DNA of 64,000 bases from Chiua virens (taxonomy: Eukaryota > Basidiomycota > Agaricomycetes > Boletales > Boletaceae), in the NCBI GenBank assembly GCA_019787685.1, contig JAHNUO010000011.1:1426001-1490000 (forward strand). Reading direction: 5' to 3'. Below, in pieces: positions 9,803-17,439 of the stretch (its first letter is position 1; each line of letters starts with the position of its first letter). A program made the translations under genes and the position numbers. Under the pieces are notes generated by a model, which was given only the letters and a program-made list of their open reading frames with translations, had not been told where the DNA came from and searched no databases.

Positions 9803-12643
9803 TTCCGATTGTCCGTCTGTTTGTGGGTGATGTGCGGTGCTTAATTTGGGTGTTATTTTCAACCCTGAGCATATATCTTTCATAAGTTGGGAAGCGAATT
9901 GTGGTCCTCTATCCGAAATGATAGTTTTGGGGAGGCCATGATGTTTCCATATGTGTGAGAGATATAATTTAGCGAGATCCATAGATGTACACGTTTTGTG
10001 GCAGGGGATGAACTCGACTTCTTTAGAGAAGCGATCCACAACTGTGAGAATGGAATCATAGGAGTGTGAAAGTGGGAGATCTGTGATGAAATCTGCTGAG
10101 ATATCTTCCCATGGTAATGACGGTGTTTTTAAGGGTTGTAGGAGTCCTGCTGTTTTCTGATTAGAACCCTTGAATCGAGCGCATCTTTCACAGTGTGAGA
10201 CATAATTTTTGACTTCTTCGTTCATTCGAGGCCAAATGTAGGTTCGAGATAGAAGTTCTAAAGTTTTGTCGTAACCGGGGTGTCCTGCTTCCGGTGTGTC
10301 ATGAAACATAGTTATAGATTTGGTGCGTAGAGCCTCCGGAATGAAGATCTTATCCCCCTTTCTAAGGAAGGCGTCCTCGACTTTGTATCCGATAGAAAGT
10401 AAGTGTTTCATGGCATTAGGTGATAGTTTCATAGTTTCGTGTTGTACGTCAGATAAGAATTGATCACCATTGTATAGGAGAGTGACAGCTGATCTGATCT
10501 TAGATGGATCCATGAGAAGGATTCCTTTGTTATCGTCTTCGATGCCGATCATGTGATCTTCTCGTCTGCTTAGAGCGTCTGCTTTTCCCATAGTGACTCC
10601 AGCCTTGTGGTGCCAAGTGAAGTTAAAGCGTGAGAGATATTGCGCCCATCTCGCTTGTCTTCGGTTAAGATCTTGGCGTGTCATGAACCACGTAAGGTTC
10701 TGGTGGTCATTCCATATTTCAAATTCATGTTTTGCACCTTCAAGATAGTGGCGCCATAGTTCTAGAGAGCGGATAACCGAGAGCATTTCTTTATCGGCTA
10801 TAGGGTAATTCCGTTCTTCTGGTGTCATAGAGTGGCTATTGTAAGCGACAGGGTGCCAAAGTCCTTCTTTTTCTAAAGATAGAACTGCTCCTGTAGCGAA
10901 ATCCGATGAATCGCATTCTAAGCGATATTTGGAATTCTGATCCGGATAAGCTAGGATAGGGGCTGTCGTAAAAGCTTTCTTAAGCATAGTGAATGCTTCG
11001 TCACAGGCAAAGGTCCATTCAAATTTCTGATCCTTTTTAGTAAGGTCATGTAAGGGTCGTGCTATTTTTCCATAATCTTTAATGAATCTGCGGTAGAAGT
11101 TGGCAAGTCCGAGGAAACTTCTGACGTGTTTGACTGAGGTGGGGGTTGGCCATTCGGCTACTGCTTTGGTCTTTTCGTTATCCATTTTAATCCCATCAGT
11201 TCCCACGATCATTCCGAGGAAGTCCACTTCTTTTACGCGAAAGAAGCATTTTTCTGGTTTTACGTATAGATCGTTTTCTTCAAGGCGTTTGAGCACTTCG
11301 AGTACGATTTTGTCATGAGTTTCATAATCATCTGTGTTTGTAAATATCATGAGATCATCGATGTAGACGACAACGACGCCATTCATATCGGCAAAGATTT
11401 CGTTCATCATGGTTTGAAACGTTGCTGGTGAGTTACATAATCCGAAGTACATGACGATGGGTTCGAAAGACCCGCGGTGACAGACAAATGCTGCCTTCCA
11501 TTCGTCGCCTTCTTTGATGCGTACGTTATTGTATCCCCATCGGAGATCCATTTTTGTGAAGAGCTTAGTGTCTTTTAATTTATCCACAAGCTGCGAAATG
11601 AGCGGCAAGGGGTAGTTATTTTTTGTTGTGTGTTCGTTTAGATATCGGTAATCCTGGACCATACGCTTCTTTCCATCTTTCTTTGGGACAAAGAAAACCG
11701 GGGATGTCTGTTCGGATTTAGAGGGTCTGATGTAACCTTTCTTTAATTGGTCATCGATAAATGCGGAGACCTCCTCTTGTTCTGTGACAGAGAGGGGTAT
11801 TAAGCGACCCTTCTTTGGAACGAAAGACTCTTTTAGGTCAATGTGGTGATCCCATGGTTTACGTAATGGTATCCTTTCGGATTCCGTCTTTCCAAATACT
11901 TTAGCATATTTCATATATTCTCGTGGGACCATCTCTTCAAGAGTGCGTTCCTTAGGAGGAGGAGGTGGAGTTTCCATGTTTGCGGTAAAAATACGAGATT
12001 CCGCGATAGAGTTTGCATAGTTAAGTTCTTCTGCGATAATGGAATCCAGGAAATTGTCTTCTTCCTGAGAATGACATGTTTCAGGGCACCTTCTCATCAC
12101 GACCGTTCCTGTGGACCAGTTAATATGTGGGTTATGGTGCTTTAACCAAGTGTATCCGAGGATAAGATCGTTCTTTCCGAGGTTGGTAACTTCTGCAACC
12201 ATTATTTCCCTGTGTCCTTTGTAATCGACCAGGATCTGGGTGGCGTGAGTAATGGAACCCGCTTGATTTTTGGTTCCGTCGACATTAAAGACCTGTATTG
12301 GGTGTGGAAGTGCATATGTGGGGATTTTATGCTTAGCGACATAATCTTCGTGTATGAAGATCGCGTTAGCTCCACTATCAAGAAGCGCTCTAGCTCCGAC
12401 ATAACCAATTTGGTTTACTGGGGATACCAAAATTGGTAAAATAATTTCTTTTTCTACCGATGTAGATCTAATGAAAGACCCATCGGGTATTTGTTTTGGG
12501 ACAGAATTAAGCACGGAACTATCGTGTCCGCCGCGCTCCGCAGAGACGCTGTCAACGCTTTCGTTTTCTGTTGTTTTTGGTGATTTAGGTAGTTTATCCT
12601 CTTGCCAGGGAGGTATTTCCGAATAGGTAAAATCGAATTTCAA
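9800..12643 (-). CDS. pol: Element A pol: protease, reverse transcriptase, RNase H, integrase core
   Basis: 947 codons counted from a TTG at 12643; there is no ATG start, and the frame is open upstream to the frameshift site at 12718-12724, giving about 25 more residues. Aspartic protease: LLDSGA near residue 88. Reverse transcriptase: KMDL near 366 and YIDD at 427-430. RNase H: ECDSSDF near 576. Integrase: zinc module H-H-C-C at about 781-821, catalytic Asp near 851 (SADFITD), Asp near 911 (SDRGPQF) and Glu at 947 (DGQSE). A TGA follows that Glu directly. The polyprotein copies the RNA into DNA and inserts it. Confidence 0.96.
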   Translation of the reverse strand: MKFDFTYSEIPPWQEDKLPKSPKTTENESVDSVSAERGGHDSSVLNSVPKQIPDGSFIRSTSVEKEIILPILVSPVNQIGYVGARALLDSGANAIFIHEDYVAKHKIPTYALPHPIQVFNVDGTKNQAGSITHATQILVDYKGHREIMVAEVTNLGKNDLILGYTWLKHHNPHINWSTGTVVMRRCPETCHSQEEDNFLDSIIAEELNYANSIAESRIFTANMETPPPPPKERTLEEMVPREYMKYAKVFGKTESERIPLRKPWDHHIDLKESFVPKKGRLIPLSVTEQEEVSAFIDDQLKKGYIRPSKSEQTSPVFFVPKKDGKKRMVQDYRYLNEHTTKNNYPLPLISQLVDKLKDTKLFTKMDLRWGYNNVRIKEGDEWKAAFVCHRGSFEPIVMYFGLCNSPATFQTMMNEIFADMNGVVVVYIDDLMIFTNTDDYETHDKIVLEVLKRLEENDLYVKPEKCFFRVKEVDFLGMIVGTDGIKMDNEKTKAVAEWPTPTSVKHVRSFLGLANFYRRFIKDYGKIARPLHDLTKKDQKFEWTFACDEAFTMLKKAFTTAPILAYPDQNSKYRLECDSSDFATGAVLSLEKEGLWHPVAYNSHSMTPEERNYPIADKEMLSVIRSLELWRHYLEGAKHEFEIWNDHQNLTWFMTRQDLNRRQARWAQYLSRFNFTWHHKAGVTMGKADALSRREDHMIGIEDDNKGILLMDPSKIRSAVTLLYNGDQFLSDVQHETMKLSPNAMKHLLSIGYKVEDAFLRKGDKIFIPEALRTKSITMFHDTPEAGHPGYDKTLELLSRTYIWPRMNEEVKNYVSHCERCARFKGSNQKTAGLLQPLKTPSLPWEDISADFITDLPLSHSYDSILTVVDRFSKEVEFIPCHKTCTSMDLAKLYLSHIWKHHGLPKTIISDRGPQFASQLMKDICSGLKITPKLSTAHHPQTDGQSE

Positions 12644-12702
12644 AGAAATAGAGTTTTCATATGATTTAGGAAGGGTGGCGCGAACGTGAGATCCCAGTTT
12701 AC

Positions 12703-13890
12703 TCAGTTCGCCTTGCCTTTTCCCTTTCCGTTTTTGTTTTCGTACATATCGAAGTAGTATGCTTGTACTTCCTCAGGGGACATCCCTCGGATGGCGGCAA
12801 AGGGGTCTTTAGCCGGTACAGATGGGGAAGTGGTGGAAGTAGAAGATATTGTTTTCTTCTCTTCCTTGTTTGTCGAGCGGACTTTGCGTGAACATTGCGT
12901 CTTATGAGATCCGCCGTACCACTTGCATTCACTGCACTGGTTTTTAGGTTTGGTGCAATCGTTGGTTCTGTGACCTGCACCGCCGCAGTTGTAGCATTTG
13001 TTTGAGTTGTTGGTCTTCTTCTGACCAAATGCTCTAACTTCTTTTCCTGTGAACCAGCCATCTTCGTCTCTTTCGGCGTAAGTGGCTTGGCCAATGTCCA
13101 TAGCGTTGGGATCCTTATACTTTTTGTAGCGGTCTGGTCGCACATAATTAAGTGCTTCCATGGCATTTCCCGCTGTTCGGATCCAGGAAAGGTAAGTGAT
13201 GACCGCGTGGTCACGGTCAGGTTCGTATTCTGCGTGTTTAGGGTCTGTGTACATGGCGTGGAACGGATCCACCCTGTGCCCGTCGCGGAATATTTGGTAA
13301 ATGATGGAGTGGGCGGTGTTTGCCTCAAGGAGTCTTATCGCATGGGTGGGATCAATGTGTGCTTGTAGCCACAGGGCCTCCCATTGGACGATATAGTCTT
13401 CTACTCTCATCGTTCCTTGTTTTAGATTTTCTAATTGGGATCTAGCCCAATCGACCTTGTTGTTTTGTCGGAACATTCCTTCGATGTCCTGCACTAGTGT
13501 TGCCCATGTGAGAGCGGAGCCTTTGGCTAAGCGCGTTTCTGCGAATTGCGCCGCTTTCTTTCCTTTTAACCGTGAGAGTACGGCTTGTACGGCCCTGTAC
13601 GAGCCCTTGGGAATGGCGAGATTGTTTACTTCGAGCCATCCTTTCATTTTGGCCCACCATTCTTCGAATTTGGCCATTTCTCCGTCATATGACCCTGGGT
13701 CTGCGAAGATTTCGACTTTAGAGGAAGAGACCGCGGCCTGCGGGGGTATTACGGGTAAAGCATTGAGTTGCCCCTCTAGGGCGGCTATGAGTGTCGCTTG
13801 TTCAGCAACGAGGGTGAAGGCGGCCATCAGTCGATCTCCATTTGTGCGAGAGGTATCGTTTAGGACTCCGAGTGCAGTGTGGTAGTCCAT
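12703..13890 (-). CDS. gag: Element A Gag capsid/nucleocapsid protein
   Basis: 395 residues from an ATG at 13890 in a strong context (A at -3, G at +4). A Ty3-type capsid region spans about residues 55-250 (DPGSYDG, FEEWWAKMKGWL, AAQFAE, WATLVQDIEGMF). A CX2CX4HX4C zinc knuckle lies at 299-312 and a second CX2CX6HX3C cluster at 319-333. It would form the particle that packages element RNA. The stop at 12703-12705 lies 13 bases past a slippery heptamer that leads into pol in the -1 frame. Gag is the third frame after the 5' LTR, 17 bases after the membrane-protein frame. Confidence 0.95.
   Translation of the reverse strand: MDYHTALGVLNDTSRTNGDRLMAAFTLVAEQATLIAALEGQLNALPVIPPQAAVSSSKVEIFADPGSYDGEMAKFEEWWAKMKGWLEVNNLAIPKGSYRAVQAVLSRLKGKKAAQFAETRLAKGSALTWATLVQDIEGMFRQNNKVDWARSQLENLKQGTMRVEDYIVQWEALWLQAHIDPTHAIRLLEANTAHSIIYQIFRDGHRVDPFHAMYTDPKHAEYEPDRDHAVITYLSWIRTAGNAMEALNYVRPDRYKKYKDPNAMDIGQATYAERDEDGWFTGKEVRAFGQKKTNNSNKCYNCGGAGHRTNDCTKPKNQCSECKWYGGSHKTQCSRKVRSTNKEEKKTISSTSTTSPSVPAKDPFAAIRGMSPEEVQAYYFDMYENKNGKGKGKAN
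12718..12724 (-). promoter_or_regulatory. Probable -1 frameshift slippery site (G GGA AAA)
   Basis: In gag frame the heptamer reads G-GGA-AAA, fitting X-XXY-YYZ. Slipping back one base moves translation into the pol frame, which is open from here (AGG CAA GGC GAA CTG). The gag stop is 13 bases downstream. I did not establish a stimulatory RNA structure. Confidence 0.7.
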
Positions 13891-13907
13891 TTTTTTTATT
13901 TATTTAT

Positions 13908-14153
13908 TTACCAGTTGTCAGCTGCTGGTTCTGGTGCTCCCCAAGCGTTAGTGGTTGCTGTGCCGTATTCTTCGTAAGGTGAGAAAAGGCCGAATGTGAC
14001 TGCAAAAGGGTAGTCTCGTCGTTTGATGGAGACGTAAATTGGTCTTTGTGATTCTTGTACCTTGTTTGTGAGGTAAAAGGCGATGTAGCCGAAGAAGTAG
14101 GTGGTGAGAGTGCAAGAGATGATGAATGCGATTGCAACGAGTTCCCAAGACAT
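13908..14153 (-). CDS. Element A upstream frame 2: small membrane protein
   Basis: 81 residues from an ATG at 14153-14151, lying 14 bases after the upstream frame 1 stop and ending 17 bases before the gag ATG. Residues about 4-28 form one strong hydrophobic segment (ELVAIAFIISCTLTTYFFGY), a probable transmembrane helix or signal anchor. The rest is a soluble tail with basic residues (SIKRRDY) and an acidic C-terminus. The ATG context is poor (T at -3, T at +4). In the unspliced RNA it would be the first AUG after the predicted cap site. I do not recognise the protein; a membrane-targeting accessory role is a guess. Confidence 0.65.
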   Translation of the reverse strand: MSWELVAIAFIISCTLTTYFFGYIAFYLTNKVQESQRPIYVSIKRRDYPFAVTFGLFSPYEEYGTATTNAWGAPEPAADNW

Positions 14154-14167
14154 AAAAGAGTTTCTAT

Positions 14168-14731
14168 TTAGAGGTATCTGGAAGGGATCCTAAGAGTATT
14201 TCTAGGACGTAGGGAGGGGTACTCGAAGTTATCGTATTGTGAGTAGGGGCGAATTCTAGTAGGTACTTGATTCGCCTTGTATCGTCTCAGGATTCTCTTT
14301 CTTTCGAGATCTGTCCTGGCGTTTCTTCTTTCAATCTCTCTGGGTGGGAGCCAATCGTTTGGGTCTCCTAAACTTTCCTCTGATGGTTCTCTCAAAGGAG
14401 CTGGTGGGAAAGGTGATGGTTCTCTTTCGGGAATGGGAGCGGGAAAATATTCGCGCTTGACCTCAACTTCCTCGGTTGGATACCTAAGCTCCGGGCTGTC
14501 GGACCGGGTTGACTCTCGTTCACTAGAGTAGTCTGATAAGGGAGTAGTTTCCCCTAAGAAGTGGCCTAATAAGGCGTGGAAAATTTCGGTGTCGGTGCGG
14601 TCTTCGGGATCAAGGTCCTCGAGAGCGACGACTTCTGCGAGATATGCTGCGTCGAAGACGTAGGGTTCGTCGACGAGGTCAGGGTAAGCCTCTGATGCTG
14701 CTGCGATGGCAGAGAGGGGTAGGTTCGACAC
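14168..14731 (-). CDS. Element A upstream frame 1: acidic, Pro-rich protein with a splice-made start
   Basis: About 187 residues. No ATG lies in this frame, and none lies in any frame across the region. Removing the intron 14870-14731 joins A (14871) to TG (14730-14729) and makes an ATG in frame. The N-terminal half is acidic (ALEDLDPEDRTDTEIFHALL), the middle is Pro/Ser/Glu-rich (PAPIPEREPSPFPPAPLREP), and the C-terminal third is basic (RRNARTDLERKRILRRYKA). No domain recognised. Start context is weak (C at -3, T at +4). It could also be part of a longer spliced product. Confidence 0.6.
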   Translation of the reverse strand: MSNLPLSAIAAASEAYPDLVDEPYVFDAAYLAEVVALEDLDPEDRTDTEIFHALLGHFLGETTPLSDYSSERESTRSDSPELRYPTEEVEVKREYFPAPIPEREPSPFPPAPLREPSEESLGDPNDWLPPREIERRNARTDLERKRILRRYKANQVPTRIRPYSQYDNFEYPSLRPRNTLRIPSRYL

Positions 14732-14870
14732 TGATTGGGCAGGTCAGTTAAGATCTCCTTTCTGGTCAAGGGGTGCGCTATCTGCTTCTGCGATTGCTAG
14801 ACCTTGAGTCTTTTGCAATTCGGCTTATTGGTAGCAAATGTTCCAACTACTTTTCAAACTTGGGACTTAC
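14731..14870 (-). other. Predicted 140-base intron in the element A leader
   Basis: In element orientation the donor is GTAAGT (exon ends gggcccaa), a CTGAC branch-type motif lies about 15 bases before the end, and the acceptor is CAG. Splicing gives ccaATGTCG, creating the frame 1 start codon. The intron holds no ATG. Confidence 0.65.
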
Positions 14871-14952
14871 TTGGGCCCGGTTGTGTTATTTTGTAGTAGG
14901 GGCTACGACGAGGTTGTGACTTGACAGTAGTCGATCAACGGCGAAGATAAAC

Positions 14953-14963
14953 AACAAAGTTCT
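14953..14963 (-). promoter_or_regulatory. Element A primer-binding site, self-priming type
   Basis: In element orientation AGAACTTTGTT begins 2 bases after the 5' LTR. It is the exact complement of AACAAAGTTCT at 15055-15065 in the LTR, which lies about 30 bases downstream of the TATA box and so would be the RNA 5' end. This matches Tf1-type self-priming rather than a tRNA primer. Confidence 0.8.
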
Positions 14964-14965
14964 AA

Positions 14966-15397
14966 TGAAACAACCTAGAACAACCTAGACTGTTAAAGTT
15001 GTAGTGGTGTAGTGAAGAGGGGGTTCAGTCCAGTGAAGAGGCGAAAACTCCAAGAGAACTTTGTTAGAGCTCTCTGGCTGAAATTCATGGGGTTTATATA
15101 CTACATGGATGTCGGAGTTCTAATCTGAGTATGAACTACGTAGATAAGAATAGTGTATCCTATTGGATGATAAGGTGTGAATAGATATGAGTCATAGATA
15201 AGAGCATAGCCTTGCACTGCCGATAATGAGTCAGTGATAAGGGAAATGAATAGATAAGAACATGTGTTTGATGGATGCTGTGTTATTGTGGCAGCCAATT
15301 GGGTATGATCCTTTGGACAGCCTTTGCATGAGGCGTTTATGTTTAGAATCGATCAAAGGTTGAAGTTGTGAAGTGAGGAAAAGTTGGTATCGTAACA
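14966..15397 (-). repeat. Element A 5' LTR
   Basis: 432 bp, TGTTACGATACC to TTGTTTCA in element orientation. It contains a TATA box (15093-15100) and the predicted transcription start at about 15065. Confidence 0.96.
15093..15100 (-). promoter_or_regulatory. Element A LTR TATA box
   Basis: TATATAAA in element orientation, about 28-35 bases upstream of the AACAAAGTTCT self-primer sequence. The 3' LTR has the same box near 8611-8618. Confidence 0.7.
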
Positions 15398-15402
15398 ATT
15401 CT
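15398..15402. repeat. Target-site duplication of element A, right copy (ATTCT)
   Basis: Direct repeat of 8479-8483 next to the other LTR. Confidence 0.95.
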
Positions 15403-15870
15403 TGCCAGGCACTGCACATACAAAGATGTATTGCCCTAATTTTCTCTGCTGAAGTGATGGTTCCTTCTTCTTCTTCTTCAATGTACATAGGGTACTTGTC
15501 CAGAGTGAAAAGTGGTGCATTGTGCCTCTGGGCTATCATACCAATCATCAAAGTCCTTCGCAGTCCAGAATTTGATCTTGTCCTGGGTTAATTCCCTTGT
15601 TGGACGAGAACCAGCCTGAGTGCTCATAGGAATCTTGGAGGTCATGGGAGAGACAAGCTCTGGGTTGATAAACATGTCAGTATTTTTGTAATTGAGTACA
15701 TCACTTAGATAGTTCTGTGTTAATAGTACAACCTTGGTTTGGAAGGAATAAAACTTACCAGAGGGTATCATACTCGTTACTAATCTTGAAGAGCTCTAAC
15801 TCAAGCCGTTTTATGTGTTCCTGTGCCATGTGGAGCTCATGCATGTAGTCTATAGGTGGCAAGTGGTGGC
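15403..15870 (-). pseudogene. 5' part of the interrupted unknown gene
   Basis: Minus strand. Near 15840-15775 it reads MHELHMAQEHIKRLELELFKISNEYDTLW, a helical, coiled-coil-like stretch. An open segment at 15771-15478 includes QAGSRPTRELTQDKIKFWTAKDFDDWYDS, followed in a shifted frame by a run of Glu and EKIRAIHLCMCSAWQE up to the element A boundary. The gene resumes at 8483. Frame changes between segments may be introns or damage. I do not know the function. Confidence 0.5.
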
Positions 15871-15879
15871 CTGAGTGGC

Positions 15880-16840
15880 TATATTCACCCTAGTGACCAG
15901 GTGTGAATCTATAATAAGATCAGCTGAGATTGATTACTTACCTTTACAAGAGAGTCAATAAGATCTGGGAAAATGTTTTGGGTCCAGTTGATAACAGTGA
16001 CACTGTTGCTGGTGTCTTTGATGAGTGCCATCAAAGTTGTGAAGGTGGTGATGCATCATTTTCCAATAGAGAAGGGCTGGAAGAAAGTGAAGGCACTTGA
16101 AATGAGTATCATGCAGGCAGTCACATGGTGGCAGGAAGAAAGAAGTGACACATCATGGCATCACATAAGAATCTGATTCTCAGTTATGTGAACCAGGTTA
16201 ACCCCAAAACTCTATCATGCCCAATACCCTTGAGATTGCAGTTCCTCTCAAACACCCTGAAGACACTTATTCATTCACATTCAAACCAGAATTCTCTGGT
16301 CGTTTGGTATGTTCTGCTTCTTTTAGATGCATACATTCACCCTATTCATACAGACAATACAAGTGACATTTGCTTGTGTCAGTATCGTCACTGATGTTGT
16401 CATTCCTCATGCTGTCAAGAAGGAACATGTCAAAGTAGCTGTTATCCCACCTCCTCAGGCTGCCAGTGTCCTCAGTAAATGTACATACCCTTCCGGTGTG
16501 TAATCCAAGCCATCTCTTGTACCTGTTCACTAACAATCATGTAGATCCTAATGATGGTAGCCTAACTAAACCCAAGTCCACAGAGCCTACTCCCAAAAAG
16601 ACTGTCATCATGTCTGCTTCTACATCCACTTCTATGTCCAAGCACAATATCAGCACACAGCCAACAAAGTGGCTTTAGGCTGGCACAAGTTCTAAGGCTA
16701 GTAATCACAGTGGTATCAACAAGGTAAGTACACACTATGCATACACTTGAGTAAACTCACATCTAAGTCATTTATACTAGGAGAACTTGTACAAATATGA
16801 GAAACTGGTTGCAAAACGTCACAAGTACATAGATGGAGCG
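15880..16840. other. Stretch without a recognised feature
   Basis: Contains short open stretches on both strands (for example minus 16342-16536) but no motif, repeat or element boundary that I can support. Confidence 0.4.
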
Positions 16841-16842
16841 AG

Positions 16843-17420
16843 TGTTAGAGACCGTGCAACTAGGAGGTAGCCAACTCCGGATCTCCGGAATTGTAGCATC
16901 AGATGGGACTTGGCTTCACCGTATGTGGTGCACCCATGTCACAGTCTGTCCCTATATTTCAGACATGCAGAGAACGGAGGTAGATATAAGACTCAACACA
17001 TAAAGTGAAGTCGAGCAGAGTAAGTCGTACAATAAACTAATATTCAGACTGAGGGTACAAAGTCAGGGTACTACAGTTTATATACTCGGAGTAGAATGGA
17101 GATTAGTAACAGAGTTGGTAAGAAACTGAGTAAGACAGGAGATCAGGAAACTACATAGCCAGAGGTAAGTTGGGTACTGAGAAAGCCAGAGCTGTGCTTG
17201 TAAGTGAGACTCAGGTTATGTACTAAAACAAAAGAGGAAACATATATATGTAATGGAGGTCCGGGGTCACGGAGTTGTGTCCTGAGGGAGATCAACCCAG
17301 AGTTATTGTCTAAGAGAACTGGAGTTATATCTGGAGGAATGGAGAACAGAGCAGTATATGACAGTGAGAGTCATGGTGATGGTCTGTAGGGTTAGCCAGA
17401 TTCATTTGGGATATGCTTGG
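16843..17420 (-). repeat. Degenerate solo LTR, same family as 29987-30554
   Basis: The reverse complement aligns along most of its length with 29987-30554, including the runs near the TATA (GAGTATATAAACTGTAGTAC), CTTTGTACCCTCAGTCTGAATATTAGTTTA and GGTGAAGCCAAGTCCC. It ends TGTTAGAG on the plus strand. The outer start is eroded and I could not find a target duplication, so exact limits are uncertain. Confidence 0.75.
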
Positions 17421-17439
17421 AGTACTAGAATAAATTGTC

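Larger units (their letters stand above)
8484..15397 (-). mobile_element. Element A: Ty3/Gypsy chromovirus LTR retrotransposon, near intact
   Basis: A 6914-bp element on the minus strand: 5' LTR (14966-15397), primer-binding site, two small upstream frames, gag, pol with protease, reverse transcriptase, RNase H, integrase and chromodomain, polypurine tract and 3' LTR (8484-8915). The LTRs differ at one base (T in the left copy, C in the right copy, within gtggYagcc), so the insertion is recent. It keeps many CpGs, unlike its surroundings. One in-frame stop in integrase is the only clear damage. The chromodomain places it among chromoviruses, the group containing Tf1 and sushi. Confidence 0.96.

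Noticed and set aside
13087..13885. Plus-strand frames at 13087-13368 and 13457-13885
   Set aside because: Antisense shadows of gag, which has clear capsid and zinc-knuckle motifs.
8619..15298. 65-residue frames at 8619-8816 and 15101-15298
   Set aside because: Same sequence in both LTRs of element A, upstream of the transcription start; LTR sequence and not a gene.
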